Source: Butyricicoccus_A sp963601915 (GTDB lineage: Bacteria; Bacillota; Clostridia; Oscillospirales; Butyricicoccaceae). From it: a DNA stretch of 64,000 nucleotides. Position numbers and translations under genes: made by a program. The DNA is taken from the NCBI GenBank assembly GCA_963601915.1, contig CAVCGL010000007.1, positions 1 to 64,000 on the forward strand. Reading direction: 5' to 3'. The notes under the pieces are model-generated. The model was not told the DNA's origin and searched no databases. It worked only from the letters and a program-made list of their open reading frames with translations. Positions 8,399 to 17,628 of this stretch are shown here, piece by piece (position 1 is the stretch's first letter; each line of letters begins with the position of its first letter).

Positions 8399-8492
8399 AA
8401 AAATCACCTAGCTTTCTGTTTGCTATTGTAAAAGATTTGGCGGAAAAACGCAATGGATTTCTGCATATACTTGCCACTGGGGAGGGGATGCC

Positions 8493-9377
8493 ATGGAACC
8501 ATTGCGCATGGCGGCATATTGCCGCGTGTCAACGCAAAAGGAAGCACAACTGGACAGTCTCGCGCATCAAGAGGCGTTTTTTGCATCGTATGCACGCAGA
8601 GAACAGCTGGTTTTGACGCATATCTATGCAGACGCCGGACTTTCCGGCAGACAGATAACGCATCGAACGGAATTTTTGCATATGCTGGATGATGCACAGA
8701 GACACACGTTTGATGTGCTGTGCGTCAAAGATATTTCGCGTTTTGCCCGGAATACCGTAGACTGTCTACAGGCAGTGCGGCTGCTCAAAAAGTACGGCGT
8801 ACAGCTTCGCTTTTTGTCAGAGGGGCAGGAATGCATGGGAAATTCGGAATTTATTCTGACCGTGTACGCGTCGTTGGCGCAGGAAGAGAGCGCGCATTTG
8901 TCCAAGCGCATTAAATTTGGCAAAGAGATCAATGCGAAACGCGGGCGGGTGCCGCCGGTGATTTTTGGCTATACGCGCACGGGGCTGTTTTCCCTGCGCA
9001 AACAGCCGCGGGAGGCGGAAATTGTGCGGGAGATTTTTCGGCTGTATTTGACCGGCATGGGCGCGGCAAGCATTGCTTCACAGCTCAATCATGCGGGCAA
9101 AACAACCAAGCGCGGCAAGCAATGGGATGCACGCGGTGTCCGGCGCTGTCTGGACAATCCGATTTATTGCGGCGTGCTCGTCAATCATAAAAGTACGGTG
9201 ACGGATTATCTGGAGGGAACCGTGCAGCCGCTGCCACAGGAACAGTGGTATGTTCACGCCCGTCCAGAGTGGGCGATTGTTTCGCAGGAAACCTTTGCAG
9301 CCGCACAGCGCGAACGCAAACGCCGTCGTGCCGTTGCTGAAACCGGAAAAGCCTGCGGCACAAATAGAAACACTTGA
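8493..9377 (+). CDS. Short large-serine-type recombinase of the intervening element
   Basis: 294 residues. The resolvase domain (about 1-145) has the catalytic serine in YCRVST, and the conserved DISRFARN and SLAQEES segments; a recombinase DNA-binding domain follows (about 160-275, with GAASIASQLN and NPIYCGVLVNHK). The zinc ribbon and coiled coil that usually follow in this family (450-700 residues) are missing: the protein stops in ERKRRRAVAETG, right at the element boundary. The start ATG has GGGGAGGGG upstream. The likely role is site-specific excision/integration at CCCGCT cores; such proteins often need a directionality factor, none of which is evident here. Confidence 0.9.
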   Translation: MEPLRMAAYCRVSTQKEAQLDSLAHQEAFFASYARREQLVLTHIYADAGLSGRQITHRTEFLHMLDDAQRHTFDVLCVKDISRFARNTVDCLQAVRLLKKYGVQLRFLSEGQECMGNSEFILTVYASLAQEESAHLSKRIKFGKEINAKRGRVPPVIFGYTRTGLFSLRKQPREAEIVREIFRLYLTGMGAASIASQLNHAGKTTKRGKQWDARGVRRCLDNPIYCGVLVNHKSTVTDYLEGTVQPLPQEQWYVHARPEWAIVSQETFAAAQRERKRRRAVAETGKACGTNRNT

Positions 9378-9383
9378 CCCGCT
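9378..9383 (+). repeat. Right 6-bp core (attR) of the element
   Basis: CCCGCT directly after the recombinase TGA stop. See the left copy at 7908-7913; this core joins the 3' half of the interrupted gene. Confidence 0.72.
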
Positions 9384-9780
9384 GGTGCTGTCTGCCAAGA
9401 TCATGGAGCCGGAGTGCCGCTGCGGCTGCTGTTGTGATTTGAGCGAAGTGCCGGAACCGCTCAGCTGTCTGTTTGGCGACGATATTATTCTGGATACCGG
9501 CGTGAAAAAGCTGTTTGTCACGTTGGGACAGTTCTCCATCATTCGCTTGGAGCGCGACATTCAGCTGCTCATGCCGGCGTATGACATCTGTATGCCTGCC
9601 AAGGATTGCAGCTGTGCTGGCGGATGCTGTAAGCAGGAGGACCCCTGCGAGATGTTCAACCGGTTTGAATTTCCGGTGGAGGAATTTTTCCCGAAGGACG
9701 GACGCGGCGCACCGGGCGATTTCGACAAGGACTGCGGCTGTCACCCGAAAAAGGATGAATGCCGCGGATGCCGCAGCTGA
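9384..9780 (+). CDS. 3' half of the interrupted cysteine-rich clostridial gene
   Basis: About 131 residues with no start codon or ribosome binding site of their own; the frame is open upstream only because it runs through the recombinase gene. It begins VLSAKIMEPE, has the cysteine cluster CRCGCCC, a conserved stretch GQFSIIRLERDIQLLMPAYD, then CSCAGGCC and a Cys-rich C-terminus. The 13 or more cysteines suggest metal binding or disulfide cross-linking, as in spore or exosporium proteins, but that is inference. It should be translated only as part of the rejoined gene. Confidence 0.78.
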
Positions 9781-9801
9781 CAGCATGGCGGCAGCAGAAA
9801 G

Positions 9802-9832
9802 CAAAGCCGGAGAGAAATTTCCGGCTTTTTTG
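9802..9832 (+). terminator. Terminator after the interrupted gene
   Basis: AAAGCCGG (9803-9810) pairs with CCGGCTTT (9821-9828), followed by TTT. It ends the transcription unit of the split gene. Confidence 0.8.
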
Positions 9833-9852
9833 CTTTGTACGCTCCAAAACTA

Positions 9853-9881
9853 TTGCGAAACCGGTGTATTCGTAGTACAAT
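9853..9881 (+). promoter_or_regulatory. Sigma-A promoter for the coiled-coil gene
   Basis: TTGCGA (9853-9858), 17 bp, TACAAT (9876-9881). It leaves a leader of about 130 bases before the ATG at 10022; I see no known riboswitch in it. Confidence 0.72.
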
Positions 9882-10021
9882 AATTTTGATTTTAATTTGA
9901 GGAATCGAGCGAGAACACCGGATACTTTGTTGGTTTGCGGCAAAGTATACGAAGAAGGCTTCGCTTTATGATTTGATTTTTACGATATGACGGTTTATCC
10001 GGATGGAATAGGAGATACAGC

Positions 10022-10894
10022 ATGTTTGAGAATGTAAAGGAACTGCTTAGTGCAAGGGAAACGCTGGAAACAGTTAATGAACAACTCGCAGCGTCCGAAG
10101 CAAAATTACAGGAGCTACAGAAGCAGCTCAAGGATGCTGAGGAAGAACTTGCCGCACGCAATGAGACCATTGCAAAAAAGGATGACATTGTCATTGCCAT
10201 TCATAAGCAGACGACAGATGAACGACAGAAGGTCGTTGACTATTATGATGGTCTGGAAAAAGAGGCGCGGAGCAAGCTGAACAAAACACAGGATCTGCTC
10301 AAAAAAGCAGAGACACATTTTGAAGACTGCGAGCGACAGGTGTACTGCATGGCAAATCTGTACAAGGCAATGCGAGCAGCCATTGGCCGATACAGCATGT
10401 CTGCCGTACCGGAGAATCTGGACATTACACCGGAAGAGCTGGAAGAACTGCGCCTGACAGAGGAATCGGTTGGCCTCAAGATGCATTCGTATAAGATGGA
10501 AGATCTGCACAAGATGCACGAGGCAAATAATGCGCTCATTGAACAGCTGTTGGCGCGATATGAGGTGCGTCTGAGCATTCCGGCTGACCGGGTGGTATTC
10601 CAGCTCATGACATTGGGACTGCGTGCGGAGTTGCAGCAGATCATCAATGAATTGACATATGGTGAGCTGAGCCGCGCGCAGGTACGACTGCACACGGCGG
10701 TCAATAAATACATGAAGATTGTCTCCTTCGGCAAGCTGCCGTCTACGGACGAGCTGGCAGCATATGCATCTGAACTGGAGGTATTTCTCAAGGAAACCCT
10801 GCGTCTGGAATATACCTACTTGGAGCGTCAGTCGGATTATGAGAAGCGCAAGCGTCTTTTTGGCGATCCGGATAAAACGGACGAACAGGAATAA
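10022..10894 (+). CDS. Coiled-coil protein of unknown function
   Basis: 290 residues, cytoplasmic, no signal peptide. Residues 1-110 form a long heptad-rich, Glu/Lys/Gln-rich coiled coil (SARETLETVNEQLAASEAKL onward). The rest is mostly helical, with a leucine-rich middle (VVFQLMTLGLRAELQQII) and a charged C-terminus. RBS is AGGAGATAC. It has its own promoter and is followed by a hairpin, so it appears monocistronic. No family recognised; a structural or scaffold role is only a guess. Confidence 0.7.
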   Translation: MFENVKELLSARETLETVNEQLAASEAKLQELQKQLKDAEEELAARNETIAKKDDIVIAIHKQTTDERQKVVDYYDGLEKEARSKLNKTQDLLKKAETHFEDCERQVYCMANLYKAMRAAIGRYSMSAVPENLDITPEELEELRLTEESVGLKMHSYKMEDLHKMHEANNALIEQLLARYEVRLSIPADRVVFQLMTLGLRAELQQIINELTYGELSRAQVRLHTAVNKYMKIVSFGKLPSTDELAAYASELEVFLKETLRLEYTYLERQSDYEKRKRLFGDPDKTDEQE

Positions 10895-10916
10895 TTACCT
10901 GAACCCTGCAGCGAGC

Positions 10917-10956
10917 GGGCTCTTCGGTCCCCAACGGTCGGAGAGCTCCTTTCTTT
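10917..10956 (+). terminator. Terminator after the coiled-coil gene
   Basis: GGCTCTTCGG can pair with TCGGAGAGCT over about 10 pairs including G-U, followed by a broken T run (CCTTTCTTTT). Confidence 0.6.
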
Positions 10957-10997
10957 TGAACGGAACAAACAACGATGAAAAATGAGGTACGAATTTT

Positions 10998-12839
10998 ATG
11001 AAGCTCTCTCGGAAGCTGAAACGAATCCTGCCGCGAGTCCAAAAGCCTGCCCGATATGTCGGCGGAGAATGGGGCTCCATTGTCAAGGATAAGGAAACCA
11101 TTGATCTGCGATTTGGCATGTGTTTTCCCGACACGTATGAGGTCGGCATGTCCCATCTCGGAAGCCGTATTTTGTATGGCCTGCTCAACCATCAGGACGG
11201 TATCTGGTGTGAGCGCGTCTTTGCACCGTGGATTGATATGGAAGCGGAGATGCGACAGGCAGATATTCCGCTGTATGGATTGGAAAGCGGCGATCCCATT
11301 ACCCAATTGGATATTTTGGGCTTTACGCTGCAGTATGAGCTGTCGTTCACCAATGTGCTGAACATGCTGGATTTAGGCGGCATTCCGGTGCGCGCCTGCG
11401 ACAGAAAGACGCTGAAAAACTTTGTCGTGTGCGGCGGCCCGTGTGCATATAATCCGGAACCGCTTGCCCCGTTTGTCGATGCGTTTCAGATTGGCGACGG
11501 CGAGGAGATTATGATCGAATTTACCGATCTGTATCGTCAGGCAAAGCGGGAAAATTGGAGCAAAGACGAATTCCTGCGCAAGGCTTGTCATATTGAAGGA
11601 TTGTATGTGCCGTCGCTGTACGATGTGACGTATCACGAGGACGGAACCGTAGAGGCTGTGACGCCGAAAGACGGCGCACCGGCATTTGTGCAGAAGCGTA
11701 TCGTGCGGGATCTGGACAACATGTACTATCCGGAATCCTTTGTGGTTCCGTCGACGGAAATTGTCTTTGACCGTGCCATGGTCGAGCTGTTCCGCGGATG
11801 TCCGCGTGGCTGCCGCTTCTGTCAGGCGGGTCATACCTATCGCCCGCTGCGCAAAAAGAGCGCAGATGTCCTGCTCAAGCAGGCAAAAGCTGTGCTGGAC
11901 AATTCCGGTTATGAAGAAATTTCGTTGTCGTCACTGTCTACCAGTGACTATTCCGAATTGCCAAAGCTGGCGAATGATCTGTTGGATATTTGCGAAGAGC
12001 GTCGCGTCAGCTTGTCACTGCCGTCGCTGCGTGCGGATTCCTTTAGCATGGAGCTGATGGAGCGCGTGCAGAAGGTGCGCAAGAGCGGTCTGACTTTTGC
12101 AGCAGAGGCGGGAAGCCAGCGCCTGCGCGATGTCATCAACAAGAATATCACGGAAGAAGATCTGCTCAAGGCGTGCACCTATGCCTTTGAAGGCGGCTGG
12201 AACAATGTCAAGCTGTACTTTATGATGGGCCTTCCGACCGAGACCAATGCAGATTTTGACGAGATGTCTCAGCTGTGCAAGAATATTGCGTATCGCTGGC
12301 GCATGACCACGCCGAATCGGGCGCGCGGCGTCAAGATTACCGCGTCGACATCCTGCTTTGTTCCGAAGCCGCAGACGCCGTTCCAGTGGGACGCGCAGGC
12401 GACCAAGGAAGAGCTGGACGAAAAGACCGCGTATCTGCGCCAGGTCATGAAAACCAAAAATGTCACCTTCCGCTGGCACGCTTCGGACACCAGCTTTTTG
12501 GAGGGCGCCTTTGCTCGCGGCGACCGCCGGATGGCAGAAGTGCTGTATACGGCGTGGAAGTCGGGTTGCAAGATGGACGGCTGGGAGGACTGCTTCTCGC
12601 TGGAAAAGTGGATGGATGCCTTCCGGACAGTCGGCTTGGATCCGGCATTCTATGCCAACCGACAGCGTCCGTTGGACGAAGTGTTCCCGTGGGATCACAT
12701 CGGATGCGGAACGACAAAGGAGCATCTCAAGAGAGAATGGGAGCGTTCGCGCAGAGCAGAACCGACTCCGTCTTGTTTGGAAAAATGTGCTGGCTGTGGC
12801 GCAGCCAGCCTGTTGAAAGGATGTGCGTGCAGTGTTTAA
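10998..12839 (+). CDS. TIGR03960-type B12-binding-like radical SAM protein
   Basis: 613 residues. An N-terminal domain of the cobalamin-binding-like type (GMCFPDTYEVGMSHLG) is followed by a radical SAM core whose cluster motif is RGCPRGCRFC at about residue 262, with the TYRPLRKKS continuation typical of the TIGR03960 family. In clostridia this gene is paired with a DUF2344 (TIGR03936) gene, as here (17-base overlap). The substrate is not known to me; a role in RNA modification has been proposed for the pair. Confidence 0.88.
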   Translation: MKLSRKLKRILPRVQKPARYVGGEWGSIVKDKETIDLRFGMCFPDTYEVGMSHLGSRILYGLLNHQDGIWCERVFAPWIDMEAEMRQADIPLYGLESGDPITQLDILGFTLQYELSFTNVLNMLDLGGIPVRACDRKTLKNFVVCGGPCAYNPEPLAPFVDAFQIGDGEEIMIEFTDLYRQAKRENWSKDEFLRKACHIEGLYVPSLYDVTYHEDGTVEAVTPKDGAPAFVQKRIVRDLDNMYYPESFVVPSTEIVFDRAMVELFRGCPRGCRFCQAGHTYRPLRKKSADVLLKQAKAVLDNSGYEEISLSSLSTSDYSELPKLANDLLDICEERRVSLSLPSLRADSFSMELMERVQKVRKSGLTFAAEAGSQRLRDVINKNITEEDLLKACTYAFEGGWNNVKLYFMMGLPTETNADFDEMSQLCKNIAYRWRMTTPNRARGVKITASTSCFVPKPQTPFQWDAQATKEELDEKTAYLRQVMKTKNVTFRWHASDTSFLEGAFARGDRRMAEVLYTAWKSGCKMDGWEDCFSLEKWMDAFRTVGLDPAFYANRQRPLDEVFPWDHIGCGTTKEHLKREWERSRRAEPTPSCLEKCAGCGAASLLKGCACSV

Positions 12840-13503
12840 GGCAAGAATGCGATTTTCCAAGACCGATGAAGCGGCATATATTTCCCATCTAGATTTGATG
12901 CACTGTATGCAGCGCATTATCACCCGCGCCAAGCTGCCAGTGTGGTACACAGAGGGATTTAACCAGCATATTTATATTTCCATTGCCCTGCCGCTATCCA
13001 CCGGATACTCCGGCGAATGGGAATTTTTGGATTTCAATTGTACGGCAGAACAGCTGCCGGAGGACGCTGTGCAGCGCATGAATGCGGTGTGCCCGTCCGG
13101 CATTTCGGTGCAGGAGATGTATTCCATTGAGAACGGTGCGGGACGAAAGGTACGCGATATTGCATACTCCAAGTTTGAGATTACTTGGGAGTTTGACAAC
13201 GGCGTGCCGGCAGATTTCTGCGAGCGTGTGCAGGCGCTGTTTGCACAGGACGAGATTCTCATCATGAAAAAATCCAAGCGCGGAGAAAAAGAGGTCAATA
13301 TCAAGGACTACATGAAAGCGTTGACGCTGGAACCGGATACAGACTGCGTGCGCTGCTATGCCATCCTTGGAGCGGGCAACAATAATTTGAGCCCGGAATA
13401 TCTCACAAAGACCATTATGCGCGATTTGCCGGATTTGACGCCAGACGGCGCAAACTATCATCATCTGATGGTATATGACGCAGAACTCAACGAATTTCGA
13501 TAA
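12823..13503 (+). CDS. TIGR03936 / DUF2344 radical SAM-associated protein
   Basis: 226 residues. FKARMRFSKTDEAAYISHLDLMHCMQRII at the N-terminus (first part of it) is the DUF2344 signature. Its start lies inside the end of the radical SAM gene (17-base overlap), giving translational coupling. It is thought to act with its partner as a substrate-binding subunit; no enzyme motif is visible. Confidence 0.88.
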   Translation: MRAVFKARMRFSKTDEAAYISHLDLMHCMQRIITRAKLPVWYTEGFNQHIYISIALPLSTGYSGEWEFLDFNCTAEQLPEDAVQRMNAVCPSGISVQEMYSIENGAGRKVRDIAYSKFEITWEFDNGVPADFCERVQALFAQDEILIMKKSKRGEKEVNIKDYMKALTLEPDTDCVRCYAILGAGNNNLSPEYLTKTIMRDLPDLTPDGANYHHLMVYDAELNEFR

Positions 13504-13518
13504 ACTGGATGATATAGG

Positions 13519-14964
13519 ATGAAACATACAACTTCAAGACAAATACCAAAGGAACAGATTGCGCACCAGCTGGATTATATCGAACAGGTGAGCCGACGCA
13601 ATGCGCTGCTGCCGGAACAGCAGTGGTTTTTCTGCCAGACGTTTGGCTGCCAGCAGAACGAGGCGGACACCGAGCGCATTGCAGGTATGCTGCGCGATAT
13701 GGGCTATCAGCGAACCGAGGATTACACCAAAGCAAATGTGATCGTTGTCAACACCTGTGCCGTGCGCGAACATGCGGAAAAACGCGTGTTCGGCATGATG
13801 GGCAAGTACACGCACTTAAAAGATACCCGTGATGATCTGGTGATCTGTATGTGTGGCTGCATGGTACAGCAGGAGCATATCACAGAGAAAATCAAAAAGA
13901 GCTATCCGCGCGTAGATATTGTGTTTGGTACACATATGCAGTGGAGATTTCCGGAACTGCTGCTGCACCGTTTGAACGGCAGCAAGCGCATTTTCGAAAT
14001 TGCCGGTGATCCGAAGGGCGAAATTGCTGAGGGTCTGCCGGTACAGCGCGGCGAGGGCTGTCATGCATGGCTGTCCATTATGTACGGCTGCAATAATTTC
14101 TGTACCTACTGCATCGTGCCCTATGTGCGCGGCAGAGAGCGCAGCCGTCGGCCGGAGGACATTGAGGCAGAGCTGCGCTGCTTGGTAGAAGAAGGCTATA
14201 AAGACATCACACTGCTCGGACAAAATGTCAATTCGTATGGCAAGGATTTGGGCATGGATATAGACTTTTCCGATTTGCTGGCGCGGCTGGATGCCGTGCC
14301 GGGCGAATATCGTCTGCGATTTATGACGAGCCATCCGAAGGATGCATCGGAAAAGCTGTTCCGCACGATGGCGCAGGGAACACACATCAGCCATCAGCTG
14401 CATTTGCCGTTCCAGTCCGGCTCCAATCAGATTCTCAAGCGCATGAACCGTGGATATACCAAGGAGGCGTATCTGGAGCTGATTGCAGCGGCCAAGCGAT
14501 ATATGCCGGATCTTGTGCTGTCCTCGGATATTATCGTTGGTTTCCCCGGCGAGACCGAAGAAGATTTTCAAGGAACGCTGGACGTTGTGCGGCAGGGAAA
14601 GTATGACCAGCTGTTTACGTTTTTGTACTCTAAGCGCAGCGGTACACCGGCGGCGGAAATGCCGGATGCAGCGACGCCGGAGGAAAAGCAGGATCGCTTC
14701 AATCGTCTGCTGGAAACGCAGGAGGCCATCAATCAGGTGCGGCAGGATGCGTATCAGGATAGAGAGCTGAGCGTCCTGATTGACGGTCTGTCCAATGGCA
14801 AGGACGACAGCGAGTATACGCACTGTGGACGGACAGACGGCGGTCTGCTGGTGCTGGTTTCCGGCGAAGATTTGCATATTGGTGATTTTGTCGATGTGAG
14901 CATTACAAAGACCTCTCTGCGTGCACTGTACGGCAGAGCAATTAGGAAGGGGTATCATGGCTGA
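13519..14964 (+). CDS. miaB: tRNA-2-methylthio-N6-dimethylallyladenosine synthase MiaB
   Basis: Methylthiolates i6A37 in tRNAs reading UNN codons. The N-terminal MTTase domain has three cluster cysteines (QTFGCQQNEAD, NTCAVREHA, CMCGCM), the radical SAM motif is YGCNNFCTYC with the MiaB signature IVPYVRGRERSR, and a TRAM domain follows at the C-terminus. 481 residues is slightly long because of a roughly 40-residue N-terminal extension common in clostridia. It starts the miaB-mutS-mutL-miaA-hfq cluster, so both enzymes of the ms2i6A pathway are linked. Confidence 0.95.
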   Translation: MKHTTSRQIPKEQIAHQLDYIEQVSRRNALLPEQQWFFCQTFGCQQNEADTERIAGMLRDMGYQRTEDYTKANVIVVNTCAVREHAEKRVFGMMGKYTHLKDTRDDLVICMCGCMVQQEHITEKIKKSYPRVDIVFGTHMQWRFPELLLHRLNGSKRIFEIAGDPKGEIAEGLPVQRGEGCHAWLSIMYGCNNFCTYCIVPYVRGRERSRRPEDIEAELRCLVEEGYKDITLLGQNVNSYGKDLGMDIDFSDLLARLDAVPGEYRLRFMTSHPKDASEKLFRTMAQGTHISHQLHLPFQSGSNQILKRMNRGYTKEAYLELIAAAKRYMPDLVLSSDIIVGFPGETEEDFQGTLDVVRQGKYDQLFTFLYSKRSGTPAAEMPDAATPEEKQDRFNRLLETQEAINQVRQDAYQDRELSVLIDGLSNGKDDSEYTHCGRTDGGLLVLVSGEDLHIGDFVDVSITKTSLRALYGRAIRKGYHG

Positions 14965-17560
14965 ACTTACGCCGATGATGCGGCAGTATTTTGAAATTAA
15001 AAATCAGAATCAGGACGGTATTTTGCTGTATCGTCTCGGTGATTTTTATGAAATGTTCTATGACGATGCAAAAATTGCATCGAAGGAACTGGATTTGGTT
15101 CTGACCGGAAAAAATTGCGGACAGGAGGAGCGGGCGCCGATGTGCGGCATCCCGTTCCATTCCTGCGAGAGCTATATTGCCAAGCTGGTCAAGAATGGAC
15201 ACAAGGTGTTTATCTGCGAACAGACCGAAGATCCAAAAAAAGCAAAGGGATTGGTGCGGCGTGAAATCATTCGCACGATCACACCGGGCACAGTAATTGA
15301 AGTGTCTATGCTGCAGGAGGACTGCAACAATTATATTGCATCGGTTTATTTCGGCGCGATGGGTGCGGGCATCTGCTTTGCGGATATTACAACCGGCGAA
15401 ATGCTTGCGACGGATATGTCCGGCGATGACATGACGGTTTATGCAATGAATGAAATCGGTCGCTTTACACCAAAAGAAGTGCTGCTCAATCCGGCAGCGG
15501 CGGATGATGGTGTGCTGATTGACTTTTTGCATGAGCATATGGATTCCGGTCTGGAGCGCATGACGGATGAGCAGTATGAATATGCAGCGTGCGAGCAGCT
15601 GGTGCGCAGACAGTTTGCTGCGAGTGTCGAAGCGGAGACTGTTACCGATCATCCGATGATTGTGTGTGCGGTCGGCGCGCTGCTGCGGTATTTGATGGAT
15701 ACGCAGCAGTCAGACCTGTCCAATTTGGATACGCTGCAGCTGTATTATCAGGGACAGTATCTCGAACTGGATCTCAATGCCAGACGCAATCTGGAATTGT
15801 TTGAGACCATGCGCACCAAGGAAAAACGCGGCTCATTGCTGTGGGTGCTCGATCATACCAAGACGGCGATGGGCGCACGATTACTGCGCCAATGGATGAG
15901 CAAGCCGCTTCGCAGCCCCAATCAGATTCTTCAAAGACAAAAAGCGGTGGGAGAGCTGAAGGATGATTTGGTTCGGCGTACTGCTCTGACAGATGAACTG
16001 CGCCAGATGTTTGACATTGAGCGTCTGATTGGCCGCATTGTCTATGGAACTGCCAATTGTCGGGATATGCGAAGCATGTGCGCGACATTGGAGCATGTGC
16101 CGGAAATTCGGATTCAGCTGGCACAGTGCCAGTCCTCGATGCTGCAAGTGCTGTGCGAATCAATGGATGAGCTGCAGGACGTCAAGCAGTTGATTGAGGC
16201 AGCCATTGTCGAAGATCCACCGTTTTCTCTGCGTGAGGGCGGTTTTATTCAAGAAGGCTACAGCGAAGAGCTGGACAAGCTGCGCGACATTGCATCGGGC
16301 GGCAAAGGCTCCATTGCAGCGATTGAAGAGCGGGAACGCGAGGTAACCGGCATTTCCAAGCTGAAAGTCGGCTATAACCGCGTCTTTGGCTATTATATTG
16401 AGGTCGCGCGTTCTCTGTCGGATCAGGTTCCGGCGCATTATGTGCGCAAGCAGACGCTTGCCAATGCAGAGCGATATATTACCGATGAACTCAAGCAGTA
16501 TGAAAATACTGTTTTGCAGGCGCAGGAGCGCATCACTGATCTGGAATATCAGCTGTTTACAGAGGTGCGCGAGCAGATTTCCGCTGCGGTACATCGGATC
16601 CAGATTACCGCGCAGACCTTGGCACAGACCGATGTGTTGTGCTCGCTGGCAGAAGTGGCGGATTTGTATCAGTATTGCTGCCCGGAGGTGGAGTATTCTC
16701 CGGTTATCGACATCAAGGAAGGCAGACATCCGGTCGTGGAACGTATGCTGCGCGATACGATGTTTATCGCCAATGATACGCTGCTGGATGACAAGGCGAA
16801 CCGCATTGCTGTCATTACCGGCCCGAATATGGCGGGTAAATCGACGTATATGCGTCAGGTCGCGTTGATTACGATTATGGCGCAGATGGGCTCTTTTGTT
16901 CCGGCGAAATCTGCCCGTATCGGTATTGCTGATCGCGTCTTTACGCGTGTCGGTGCATCGGATGATCTGGCGAGCGGACAATCGACATTTATGGTCGAGA
17001 TGAGCGAAGTGGCGGATATTTTGACGCATGCGACGCGATTTAGCTTGGTCATTCTCGATGAGATCGGCCGCGGTACATCCACATTTGACGGCATGAGCAT
17101 TGCCCGTGCCGTGGTAGAATACATCGCAGACCCGAAGAAAATCGGTGCCCGCACGCTGTTTGCCACGCATTATCACGAATTGACCGCGCTGGAAGATTTG
17201 ATGGAAGGCATCAAGAATTATAATATCGCCGTCAAAAAACGCGGCGAAGATATTACGTTCCTGCGCAAGATCATTCCGGGCGGTGCGGATGACAGCTATG
17301 GTATTGCTGTGGCAAAACTGGCAGGCGTTCCAAAGCCGGTGCTGCGCCGCGCAAAGGCAATTCTCAAGGACTTAGAGGATCATGCGCCGAAGATTGAGGT
17401 GCATGAAGTGGAAGACGCAGAGGAAGAAGCACCGCAGATGTCTCTGACCAGCTATCAGTCAGATGATGTGGCAGAGAAACTGCGCGCGGTCAATGTCAAT
17501 ACCATGACGCCGATTGAGGCGCTCAATCTGGTATTTGAGCTGCAAAAAATGGTGGAATAA
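14957..17560 (+). CDS. mutS: DNA mismatch repair protein MutS
   Basis: Recognises mismatches as a clamp ATPase. The mismatch-contact motif is GDFYEMFYDDA (Phe and Glu of the F-x-E motif) near residue 31. Walker A GPNMAGKST is near residue 620, and Walker B LVILDEIGRGTSTFDG follows. I chose ATG 14957 (MAELTPMMRQYFEIK) because AGGAAGGGG lies just upstream and the family starts there; an in-frame start 12 codons earlier is unlikely. It overlaps the miaB stop by 8 bases. Confidence 0.96.
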   Translation: MAELTPMMRQYFEIKNQNQDGILLYRLGDFYEMFYDDAKIASKELDLVLTGKNCGQEERAPMCGIPFHSCESYIAKLVKNGHKVFICEQTEDPKKAKGLVRREIIRTITPGTVIEVSMLQEDCNNYIASVYFGAMGAGICFADITTGEMLATDMSGDDMTVYAMNEIGRFTPKEVLLNPAAADDGVLIDFLHEHMDSGLERMTDEQYEYAACEQLVRRQFAASVEAETVTDHPMIVCAVGALLRYLMDTQQSDLSNLDTLQLYYQGQYLELDLNARRNLELFETMRTKEKRGSLLWVLDHTKTAMGARLLRQWMSKPLRSPNQILQRQKAVGELKDDLVRRTALTDELRQMFDIERLIGRIVYGTANCRDMRSMCATLEHVPEIRIQLAQCQSSMLQVLCESMDELQDVKQLIEAAIVEDPPFSLREGGFIQEGYSEELDKLRDIASGGKGSIAAIEEREREVTGISKLKVGYNRVFGYYIEVARSLSDQVPAHYVRKQTLANAERYITDELKQYENTVLQAQERITDLEYQLFTEVREQISAAVHRIQITAQTLAQTDVLCSLAEVADLYQYCCPEVEYSPVIDIKEGRHPVVERMLRDTMFIANDTLLDDKANRIAVITGPNMAGKSTYMRQVALITIMAQMGSFVPAKSARIGIADRVFTRVGASDDLASGQSTFMVEMSEVADILTHATRFSLVILDEIGRGTSTFDGMSIARAVVEYIADPKKIGARTLFATHYHELTALEDLMEGIKNYNIAVKKRGEDITFLRKIIPGGADDSYGIAVAKLAGVPKPVLRRAKAILKDLEDHAPKIEVHEVEDAEEEAPQMSLTSYQSDDVAEKLRAVNVNTMTPIEALNLVFELQKMVE

Positions 17561-17628
17561 TCAAAAAAATCCGTGTATAATAGATGCACAGAGTTTTAGA
17601 ATAGAAAAGAAACTGGGAGGTGTGCTGC

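Larger units (their letters stand above)
7914..9383 (+). mobile_element. 1,470-bp skin-like element: serine recombinase plus NUDIX gene inside a host gene
   Basis: The element is bounded by CCCGCT at 7908-7913 and 9378-9383. Removing one core and the DNA between joins codon CT|C of the 5' half to CT|G of the 3' half in phase, giving EAVVEPFAPL followed by VLSAKIMEPE, which restores a 287-codon protein. It holds only two divergent genes: a NUDIX hydrolase ending at the left core and a serine recombinase whose stop (9375-9377) touches the right core. This matches the logic of sigK skin-type intervening elements, removed by a serine recombinase during sporulation, but at a much smaller size. Excision and its timing are inferred. 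Confidence 0.75.

Noticed and set aside
8407..8492. A sporulation sigma-E type promoter (CATATACT near 8463) for the recombinase
   Set aside because: The -10 looks suggestive, but I find no matching -35 at the right distance, so it is not supported.
9250..9383. A start codon for the 3' half of the split gene inside the recombinase gene
   Set aside because: The frame is open by chance across the recombinase end; the residues before 9384 do not fit the family and there is no ribosome binding site.
17576..17581. TATAAT upstream of mutL as a promoter
   Set aside because: No acceptable -35 at 16-18 bp; mentioned only under mutL.
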